Assembly (NCBI RefSeq): GCF_018332695.1
Contig: NZ_BOQN01000001.1
Location: forward strand, 62,001-126,000
Length of the DNA: 64,000 nucleotides
From: Paractinoplanes toevensis
GTDB taxonomy: Bacteria > Actinomycetota > Actinomycetes > Mycobacteriales > Micromonosporaceae
Direction of reading: 5' to 3'
A program made the translations under genes and the position numbers. Below, one piece after another: positions 25,329 to 32,270 of the stretch (within the stretch, counting starts at the first letter, position 1; each line of letters opens with the position of its first letter). The notes beneath the pieces are model-generated. The model made no database searches. It saw only the letters and a list, made by a program, of their open reading frames with translations, and had not been told where the DNA came from.

Positions 25329-27964
25329 CCGGCCGCGCTCTGCGGGTCGAGCATCTGGCCACGGCACTCGGGATCCATGTCCGTTCGCCGCGGCTCTCCT
25401 GGCAGTTGCCGGCCGGCGCCGCACGGCAGATCGGATACCGGCTGCGGGGCGACAACGGCTGGGACACCGGCCGGGTCTCCTCCGACCGGAGTGTGCTGAT
25501 CCCCTACGACGGGCCGGCGCTCGCCTCCGAACAGCGGGTCACCTGGCAGGTCAAGGTGTGGACCGACCGGGGCGAGCACGGCTGGTCACCGCCCTCGTGG
25601 TGGGAGATGGGTCTGCTGGCCGAGAACGACTGGTCCGCCGCCTGGATCGCGCCGGAGACGGCCGGAACGGACCGCCCGGGCTACCTGCTGCGGTCGGCCT
25701 TTGAAACGACTCAACCGGTCGTGCGGGCCCGGCTCCACATCACCGCGCACGGCCTCTACGAGGCGTTCCTCAACGGCGAGCGGGTCGGTGACGCCGAGCT
25801 CACGCCCGGCTTCACGCAGTACCGCAGCCGCCTCCAGGTGCAGACCTACAACGTGACCGAGATGATCGGGAGCGGACACAACGTTCTCGGGGCGATCCTC
25901 GCGGACGGCTGGTTCCGGGGCCAGACCGGCGCCCTGCGCTCCACCGACCAGTGGGGCACCGAGACCGCGCTGCTCGCCCAGCTGCACCTGTGGTTCGCCG
26001 ACGGCACCGAGCGGACCGTCGGCACCGGTCCCGGCTGGCGGGCCGGGACCGGCCACGTGCGCAGCGCCGACCTGATCGCCGGCGAGACCTGGGACCTGCG
26101 GCAGTTCCCGCACGGCTGGAACTCGGCCGGCTTCGACGACCGCGGCTGGCCACGGGCGGTTCCCCGGGACCTGGGCTACGCGACACTGACCGACTCGCCG
26201 GCCCCGCCGGTGCGCCGGATCGAGGAGGTCGTGCCCGTCGCGGTCACCGAGCTGGGCCCGGACCGCTACGTCGCCGACCTCGGCCAGAACATCAACGGGT
26301 GGATCCGACTCGGACTTCGGGGCGCTCACGGCGTACCCGTCGAAGTCACCCACGCCGAGGCCCTCGGGGCCGGCGGCGAGGTGACCACCGAGCACCTCCG
26401 CCCGGCCTTTCCGTTCCTGCCCGAACCGCTGCCGGCCGGCATGGTCGACGTCGTCGTGCCGGCCGGCCCGGCCGGCGCGACGTTCGAGCCGCGCCGCACC
26501 ACGCACGGCTTCCGCTACGTGCGGGTCGAGGGTCAGCAGGTCGGCCCGGACGACGTCCGCGGCATCGTCGTGCACACCGACCTGCGCCGCACCGGCTGGT
26601 TCGCGTGCAGCGACGACCGGATCAACCGGCTGCACGAGGCGGCCGTGTGGAGTCTGCGGGACAACGCCTGCGACATCCCGACCGACTGCCCGCAGCGGGA
26701 GCGGGCCGGCTGGACCGGGGACTGGCAGGTGTTCGTGCCGGCCGCCGCGTTCCTCTACGACGTGGCCGGCTTCAGCACGAAGTGGCTGCGGGACGTGGCC
26801 GCCGACCAGTGGCCGGACGGCACGGTCGCGAACATGAGCCCGTGCCCGCCGGCCGAGGGCCGCGACTCCAGGATGGCCATGCTGAACGGGTCGGCCGGCT
26901 GGGGCGACGCCGTGGTGATCGTGCCGTGGCAGCTCTATCGGTCGTACGGTGACGAGCGGATCCTCGCCGAGATGTGGCCGGTGATGGAGGCCTGGATCGG
27001 CCGGGCCGCGTCGATGGCGCGCACCCGCCGGCATCCGGAGCGGGTTGCGCGGCGACCGGTGGCGGCACCGCACGAGGCGTACCTATGGGATTCGGGTTTC
27101 CACTGGGGTGAGTGGCTGGCCCCCGGCGAAGAGCCGGGCGATTTCCCGTCATTCGTCGCCGCCGACAAGAGCGACGTCGCGACGGCCTATCTCGCGCATT
27201 CGGCGGGCCTGATGGCCCACATCGCCGCGGTCATCGGCCGTGATCCCGCGCCCTATGCCGCCCTCGCTTCCGGCGCCCGCGACGCCTGGCAGCGGGAGTT
27301 CCTCGCGGCCGGCGACCTGACGCCGGACACCCAGGCCAACCACGTGCGGGCACTCGCCTTCGACCTGGTTCCCCGGCCGCTCCGGCAGTCGACCGGCGAT
27401 CGGCTCGCGGCCCTGGTCGAGAAGGCCGGCACGCACCTGGCCACCGGCTTCCTGGCCACTCCGGACCTGCTGCCGGTGCTGGCCGAGGCCGGCCATCTCG
27501 ATGTCGCCTACCGACTGCTCTTCCAGGACACCGTGCCGTCGTGGCTTGCCATGATCGACCGCGGGGCGACGACGATGTGGGAGCGCTGGGACGGCATCGA
27601 CGAGGCCGGGGTGCCGCACGAGTCGCTGAACCACTATGCGAAGGGCGCGGTCGTCTCGTTCCTGCACCGCTACGTCGCGGGCCTGTCGGAGCTGTCGCCG
27701 GGCTACCGGACGTTCCGGGTGCGCCCACGGCCGGGTGGCGGCCTGACCTGGTCGCACGCCGCGCACGAGACGCCGTACGGCCGGATCGAGGTGCGCTGGT
27801 CGGTGACCGGCGGACAGGTCGATCTGTCGGTCTCGGTGCCGCCCGGCACCACGGCCGAGGCGGTCCTGCCCGACGGCACGACCCGCCGGCTCACCCCCGG
27901 CGAGCATCACGTCACCTACTACCAGAGCCTGCTCACCGCCGGGACCGTCGAGACCCTCAGCTGA
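25325..27964 (+). CDS. alpha-L-rhamnosidase, glycoside hydrolase family 78
   Basis: 879 residues. Domains in order: N-terminal fibronectin-like region, a beta-sandwich with LHITAHGLYEAFLNGERVGDAELTPGFTQY, a second beta domain with LGQNINGWIRL, the (alpha/alpha)6 catalytic barrel, and a C-terminal beta domain. The barrel holds the GH78 acid cluster in DIPTDCPQRERAGWTGD and the nucleophile-side WERWDG. The segment SLNHYAKGAVVSFLHRYVAGL is also typical. It has no signal peptide, so the rhamnoside is cut inside the cell after uptake. It is the last gene of the operon. The start is fixed by the ATGA overlap; a frame reaching back to 24515 is the shadow of the reductase. Confidence 0.95.
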   Translation: MTGRALRVEHLATALGIHVRSPRLSWQLPAGAARQIGYRLRGDNGWDTGRVSSDRSVLIPYDGPALASEQRVTWQVKVWTDRGEHGWSPPSWWEMGLLAENDWSAAWIAPETAGTDRPGYLLRSAFETTQPVVRARLHITAHGLYEAFLNGERVGDAELTPGFTQYRSRLQVQTYNVTEMIGSGHNVLGAILADGWFRGQTGALRSTDQWGTETALLAQLHLWFADGTERTVGTGPGWRAGTGHVRSADLIAGETWDLRQFPHGWNSAGFDDRGWPRAVPRDLGYATLTDSPAPPVRRIEEVVPVAVTELGPDRYVADLGQNINGWIRLGLRGAHGVPVEVTHAEALGAGGEVTTEHLRPAFPFLPEPLPAGMVDVVVPAGPAGATFEPRRTTHGFRYVRVEGQQVGPDDVRGIVVHTDLRRTGWFACSDDRINRLHEAAVWSLRDNACDIPTDCPQRERAGWTGDWQVFVPAAAFLYDVAGFSTKWLRDVAADQWPDGTVANMSPCPPAEGRDSRMAMLNGSAGWGDAVVIVPWQLYRSYGDERILAEMWPVMEAWIGRAASMARTRRHPERVARRPVAAPHEAYLWDSGFHWGEWLAPGEEPGDFPSFVAADKSDVATAYLAHSAGLMAHIAAVIGRDPAPYAALASGARDAWQREFLAAGDLTPDTQANHVRALAFDLVPRPLRQSTGDRLAALVEKAGTHLATGFLATPDLLPVLAEAGHLDVAYRLLFQDTVPSWLAMIDRGATTMWERWDGIDEAGVPHESLNHYAKGAVVSFLHRYVAGLSELSPGYRTFRVRPRPGGGLTWSHAAHETPYGRIEVRWSVTGGQVDLSVSVPPGTTAEAVLPDGTTRRLTPGEHHVTYYQSLLTAGTVETLS

Positions 27965-28760
27965 GCGATGCCCGGGCCGGGCGAGCGGCCCGGGCACTCC
28001 ACCGCCCGTCGCGGAACTCCACATCGATCGGATGCCGGAACGCCGCGGTGACGTTCTCGCTGGTCAGCACGGCGTGCACCGGGCCGGCCGCGACCACCCG
28101 GCCCTCGGCGATCAGCAGGGCGTGGGTCGTACCCTCCGGAAGCTCTTCCAAATGGTGGGTGACCAGCACCGACGCCAGCTCCGGGTGGGTGCGGTGCAGC
28201 AGGTCGACGGTGTCCAGCAGCTGCTCGCGGGCGGCGACGTCGAGGCCGGTGGTCGGCTCGTCGAGCAGCAGCAGCCGCGGGTCGGCCACCAGCGCGCGGG
28301 CGATCAGGGCGCGGCCGCGCTCCCCCTGCGACAGTGTCGGCCAGCGATCCTCGGCCCGCGCCGCGAGCCCGAGCAGGTCGATCAGTTCCCGGGCCCGGCC
28401 GAGCTGAGCCGCGGTCGGCTCCCAGCGCGACGGGGTCTCGACCGTGCCGGTCAGCCCGGTCAGCACCACCTCGCGCACGGTCAGCGGCGAGCGCAGCGGG
28501 TGGCGCGGGTTGACGTGCCCGATCGAGCGGCGCAGCGCCTGCAGCTCCACCGTGCCGAGCTGCCGGCCGAGCACGTGCACGGTGCCGCTGGTCGGGTGGG
28601 TCACCGCCCCGCAGAAGCCGAGCACCGTGCTCTTCCCGGCGCCGTTCGGGCCGAGCATCACCCAGTGCTCCCCGGCGTTCACGGTGTAGTCGATGCCGTA
28701 CAGGATCTGCTTTCCGTCCCGCCGGAAGGTGACCCGGTCGAGATGCAGGACGATGCTCAC
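27957..28760 (-). CDS. ABC-type ATP-binding protein (ModF/iron-siderophore-like)
   Basis: 267 residues. Walker A GPNGAGKST, signature LSQGERGR, Walker B RLLLLDEPTTGLD and switch LVTHHLEELP are all present. The N-terminus LHLDRVTFRRDGKQILYGIDYTVNAGEHWVMLGPNG resembles the ModF/YlmA group of stand-alone ATPases. No permease gene is adjacent, so its partner is unknown, or it may not transport at all. It shares 4 bases with the GntR stop and is therefore part of the GntR operon. Its 3' end overlaps the rhamnosidase end by 8 bases, with a hairpin at the junction. Confidence 0.85.
   Translation of the reverse strand: MSIVLHLDRVTFRRDGKQILYGIDYTVNAGEHWVMLGPNGAGKSTVLGFCGAVTHPTSGTVHVLGRQLGTVELQALRRSIGHVNPRHPLRSPLTVREVVLTGLTGTVETPSRWEPTAAQLGRARELIDLLGLAARAEDRWPTLSQGERGRALIARALVADPRLLLLDEPTTGLDVAAREQLLDTVDLLHRTHPELASVLVTHHLEELPEGTTHALLIAEGRVVAAGPVHAVLTSENVTAAFRHPIDVEFRDGRWSARAARPARASLS
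27970..27995. terminator. hairpin at convergent gene ends
   Basis: Perfect 9-bp inverted repeat GCCCGGGCC (27970-27978) and GGCCCGGGC (27987-27995) with an 8-base loop. It starts 6 bases after the rhamnosidase stop and lies inside the last codons of the ABC ATPase gene. It can act on either strand. No T-run. Confidence 0.5.
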
Positions 28761-29431
28761 TGGTTTTCCTTCTCCATGGCCGTCTTGACCGATTCGATGA
28801 GCCCGTAGGAGGCCGACACCGCGGCCTCCCGGTCGCCGTCGCGGATGGCGTCGCGCAGGGCCGCGTGCGAGTCCCGGACCACCGGGTCCTCCGGGAAGAT
28901 CGCGGTGTCGACGATCGACTGGTTGATCACCTCGGCCACCGCGTCGTAGAGCCGCAGCAGCAGCGGATTGCCGCTCGCCCTGATCACGCCGCGGTGGAAC
29001 GCGGCGTCCGCCTCGACGTATCCGGCCCGGTCGCCGATGTCGTGCGCCCGCGCCCGGGCGGCCAGCGCCGCGTCCAGCGCGGCCACATCCGCCCCGGCGG
29101 CCAGCCGCGCCGCGGCCGCCTCCAGACCCGCGCGAACGTCCAGCACCGCGGTCAGCGGCGACAGATCATCCCGTACGAGTACGCCGGTGATCTCGTTCGT
29201 GGCGCGCACGTACGTGCCGTCGCCGACGCGCGGTTCCAGGATGCCGGTGAGGCTCAGCGCGCGCAGCGCCTCCCGCACGGTGCCCCGGCTGACCCCGAGC
29301 TGGCCGGCCAGTTGGACCTCGCCGGGGATCTTCTCCCCCACGGCCCAGGCACCGGACTCGACGAGGCCGCGGAACTGCTCGGCGACCTGCATGACCAGCG
29401 GAGCCTGCCGCACCGGGCTACGCAACGACAT
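28757..29431 (-). CDS. GntR-family (FCD) transcriptional regulator
   Basis: 224 residues. The N-terminal winged helix (about 12-75) contains VMQVAEQFRGLVESGAWAVGEKIPGEVQLAGQLGVSRGTVREALRALSLTGILEPRVGDGTYV, a standard GntR domain. The FCD effector domain (about 95-215) has VLDVRAGLEAAAARLAAG, the metal-site residues in YVEADAAFHRGVIRASGN and SHAALRDAIRDGD. I start it at the ATG at 29431; upstream in-frame sequence reads into the divergent TIR gene. A TACACT hexamer ends 7 bases before this ATG, so the mRNA may be nearly leaderless. It heads an operon with the ABC ATPase. Confidence 0.88.
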   Translation of the reverse strand: MSLRSPVRQAPLVMQVAEQFRGLVESGAWAVGEKIPGEVQLAGQLGVSRGTVREALRALSLTGILEPRVGDGTYVRATNEITGVLVRDDLSPLTAVLDVRAGLEAAAARLAAGADVAALDAALAARARAHDIGDRAGYVEADAAFHRGVIRASGNPLLLRLYDAVAEVINQSIVDTAIFPEDPVVRDSHAALRDAIRDGDREAAVSASYGLIESVKTAMEKENQ

Positions 29432-29445
29432 GCCGCCGAGTGTAA

Positions 29446-29456
29446 ATGTAGGACAT
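29446..29456. promoter_or_regulatory. GntR-type operator candidate in the divergent promoter
   Basis: ATGTaggACAT, a short palindrome in the 51-base gap between the GntR gene and the divergent TIR-domain gene. FCD-type GntR proteins bind short palindromes of this kind, often in their own promoter. If so, the TIR gene shares this control. Confidence 0.45.
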
Positions 29457-29482
29457 CTTGGTGGGCCCGAGAGAATGGTCAC

Positions 29483-32026
29483 ATGGGCTTCCGGGCACCC
29501 TCCGCGACCGAGGTCTACCAGTACATGTTCCGGCTGGACCGGGCCGACCGCGGGCTGGTCGACCGGTTCGGCTGGAGCATCCTGGTCGTCAACGACAGCT
29601 CCCCGGTGTGCCGGGAGTTCCTCACCCGCTACTGCGTCGACCTGTGTATCCGTACGGCGGATCGGGTTCGTTTCGTCTTCTTCTCCGACCTGCCGTCCCA
29701 CCACTTCGGGTTCGGCCCGGAAGGCGGCCTCGGGGTGCTCGGCGCCGTGCTCCGGCGGGTCGACCTGGACTTCGAACGCGATCCCTGGCGACGCCTGCGA
29801 CCCGCCGCCCTACGGCCCTTCGCCGGCATCCCCGACATCGACCGGCAGATCAGCTCGGAGGTCGCCCACAAGACCGCGATGCCCGGCACCGGCGAAGCCC
29901 TGCGGTTCGCGCAGCGGCTCGGCATCGGCCGGCACGTGCCCTGCGTGGTCGTGTTCACCGACGTCGGCGCGCTCACCGTGCAGGTGCTGCCGTTCGGCGA
30001 GCTCTCCGCCGATCAGATCTACCAGCGGATCCGCGGCTGGATCGACGACTTCTACGCGGACAACCGGGCCGCGCTGGCCCGCTGGGAATCGGTCGAGGAG
30101 AGCATCCAGCGCCTGGTCCTGCAGTCGCACTCGTCCCTGGTCGCGGTGCGCAACTGGCGCTACGACCGCCTCGAGGCCTGGCGGGTCCTCCGGGGGATCC
30201 TCACCGCCGAGAAGATCCTGGACAGCGACCCCGAGGAAGGCCTCCGCCGGTTGCGGGTGCTGGCCGGCGACTACCACATCCCCTGGGCCATCCGCTCCCG
30301 GCTCGACCGGCTCACCGACGAGCTGGCGAACTTCGACCGCCACGCCCGGACGGCGGCCGAGCTGCGCAAAAAGGCCGACGCGCTCGCCCGGCGCAGTACA
30401 CCCGACCAGATCCGGTCCCGCCTGCGGGACCTGCAGTGGAACGCCGACACCGGCACCCGGGCGCTGGCCGATGAGGCGCTGGCGCTCGGCGAACCACCCC
30501 GCCCGGAGGCGCCACGGATGCAGCTGCTCGGGTGGTGGCGGACCACCGCGGCGTCCGCCCTGTCCCGGAACAGGTTCCGGCGGCACCGCCTGACCTGGGA
30601 TCCGGAAGAACCCACCACCGCCTTCGCCGGCGTGCGGCACCGCGACCGCCTCCGCGCCGAATACGCGGCGTTCCGCGACACCGTGGGCCGATGTCACCTC
30701 GACGACGACCCCGACGCGTGCGCCCGGCAGATCTTCACCGCCCTGGCCGAGCTCCACCGGATTCCCGGCGACGACGCCACCTGGCTCGCGGCTACCGCCG
30801 GCCACCGGGAGAGCCTGGCGAACGACCTGCGCGAGTTGCAGCGGACCGCACCCCGCTGGCTCGCCGGTCTGGAGATCCGGGAGTGCCTGCCGCCCGGCGA
30901 CGAGCCCGACCCGGAAGCGTTCCTCGCCTCCGCACCGCGCCTGCTCGCCGCGGTGGCCGCGCGGCGGGGCCCGGCCCTCGAGCCGTACACCGAGGCCCAC
31001 CTGCGATACCGCGACCGCGTCTGCGAGTCGCTCCGCGCCGAGGCCGACCGGCAGTCCGCCGTGGCCACCGGCCGCGCCGCCGCCGTCGAAGCCCTGCGCC
31101 CCACCCTGGAGTCGATCCACACCGAACTGGTCGCCGCTGCCCGTTCCCAGGCGCTCGCCGGCACCGTCCCGGCCGAGGTGAACGGCCCCGACCTGGCCGC
31201 CGTGCCCCGGCTGGCCGAGGCGCTGGACGAATACGACGCCGCGGTCGCCGAGATCCGCTTCCCGCACCAGCGCGACGGTCTCATCCCGGTGCGGACCACG
31301 CTGTCCCCCGTGGACGCCGCCGGCATCGACGCGCCGCGGCGCAGGGGGTCCCCGGACGAGCGGCTGGCCGGGGCCGTCGCCACCACCCGCGAGGCGCGGG
31401 CACTGCTGCCGGCCACGCGGACGGACGTGCAACGCTGGCGGTCGGCGGCCCGGCTGGCGGCCGCGCTGAGCACCATCGTGGAGCCGGCCCGCCTGGCCGA
31501 ACTGCTGCCGGACGACGACGGCCCGGCCCCGATCGCCCGGCTGAACCCCGCGGAGGTGCGGGCCCTGCGGAAGGTGGACCTCACCGAACCGGGACTCCCG
31601 GCCCCGGCCGGCCCGGCCGGCTTCGACGTCTTCATGGCCCACAACAGCGCCGACAAGCCGGCCGTCCGCGCCCTCGGCCGCCGGTTGCGCGCCCGCGGCC
31701 TCAACCCGTGGATCGACATCGAGCAGATCCCACCCGGGCGGTGGTTCTCCGACGTGATCCAGTCGGCCGTGCTGACCGCCGGCGCGGCCGCCGTCTGCAT
31801 CGGCCCGGCCGGGGTGGGCCGCTGGCAGGCCCTGGAGATCCGCACCTTCCTGGAACAGTGCGTCAACCGCGGCGTGCCGGTCATCCCGGTGCTGCTGCCC
31901 GGCGCCGACCGCGTACCGGAGGACCTGGTCTTCCTGCGGAACCTGCACCACGTGCGCTTCGCGGCCGGCCTGGACGAGAAAGCCGCCCTGGACCAGTTGG
32001 TCTGGGGCATAACCGGCCACCGTTGA
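29483..32026 (+). CDS. large TIR-domain protein with unrecognised N-terminal region
   Basis: 847 residues. Residues 714-847 form a TIR/SEFIR-like domain: FDVFMAHNSADKPAVRALGRRL, LNPWIDIEQIPPGRW, AAAVCIGPAGVGRWQALEIRTFLEQ, and VPVIPVLLPG. Glu785 in the W-x3-E context is where TIR NAD-cleaving enzymes keep their catalytic glutamate. The first 230 residues contain alpha/beta segments (FGWSILVVNDSSPVCREFL, VRFVFFSDLPSHHFGFGPEGG, VPCVVVFTDVGALTVQVLPFGE) that I cannot assign. Residues about 230-710 are helical and arginine-rich, perhaps coiled coil. Bacterial TIR proteins often act in phage defence by degrading NAD, with the other region sensing infection. That role is inference here. Confidence 0.8.
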   Translation: MGFRAPSATEVYQYMFRLDRADRGLVDRFGWSILVVNDSSPVCREFLTRYCVDLCIRTADRVRFVFFSDLPSHHFGFGPEGGLGVLGAVLRRVDLDFERDPWRRLRPAALRPFAGIPDIDRQISSEVAHKTAMPGTGEALRFAQRLGIGRHVPCVVVFTDVGALTVQVLPFGELSADQIYQRIRGWIDDFYADNRAALARWESVEESIQRLVLQSHSSLVAVRNWRYDRLEAWRVLRGILTAEKILDSDPEEGLRRLRVLAGDYHIPWAIRSRLDRLTDELANFDRHARTAAELRKKADALARRSTPDQIRSRLRDLQWNADTGTRALADEALALGEPPRPEAPRMQLLGWWRTTAASALSRNRFRRHRLTWDPEEPTTAFAGVRHRDRLRAEYAAFRDTVGRCHLDDDPDACARQIFTALAELHRIPGDDATWLAATAGHRESLANDLRELQRTAPRWLAGLEIRECLPPGDEPDPEAFLASAPRLLAAVAARRGPALEPYTEAHLRYRDRVCESLRAEADRQSAVATGRAAAVEALRPTLESIHTELVAAARSQALAGTVPAEVNGPDLAAVPRLAEALDEYDAAVAEIRFPHQRDGLIPVRTTLSPVDAAGIDAPRRRGSPDERLAGAVATTREARALLPATRTDVQRWRSAARLAAALSTIVEPARLAELLPDDDGPAPIARLNPAEVRALRKVDLTEPGLPAPAGPAGFDVFMAHNSADKPAVRALGRRLRARGLNPWIDIEQIPPGRWFSDVIQSAVLTAGAAAVCIGPAGVGRWQALEIRTFLEQCVNRGVPVIPVLLPGADRVPEDLVFLRNLHHVRFAAGLDEKAALDQLVWGITGHR

Positions 32027-32040
32027 CGACAATGGTGCCC

Positions 32041-32205
32041 ATGGCGACCTGCAACCTGTGCCCACCGGGCCACCGCGACATCCCCGACGACCAGATGACC
32101 GAGCACCTGCGCACCGAACACCCCGAGGTCGACGAGGACGGCACCCACCGCTCCGACGACAGCACGATCGTCCCCGACGCCGCGAGCGAGTCACGGCCCC
32201 GGTGA
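32041..32205 (+). CDS. small zinc-finger-like protein
   Basis: 54 residues from ATG, 14 bases after the TIR gene stop (MATCNLCPPGHRDIPDD). It has CNLC and then H-x3-H spaced residues in MTEHLRTEHPE, a C2H2-like zinc site, followed by an acidic, disordered tail. The same frame extends upstream through the wrong frame of the TIR gene, so I start it here. It may be co-transcribed with the TIR gene. Function unknown. Confidence 0.6.
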   Translation: MATCNLCPPGHRDIPDDQMTEHLRTEHPEVDEDGTHRSDDSTIVPDAASESRPR

Positions 32206-32270
32206 ACGGTGAAACCGCCGAAAACCGGCTCAACCGGGAGGTAGCGTTACCCCGGGCGAGGGGGTAGCCG

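Noticed and set aside
19873..27964. Naming the operon as a flavonoid rhamnoside pathway
   Set aside because: The aglycone cannot be told from sequence; only the rhamnosidase and importer type are supported.
28757..29704. 315-residue version of the GntR regulator
   Set aside because: The extra 91 residues read through the divergent TIR gene's 5' end; the HTH begins properly after the ATG at 29431.
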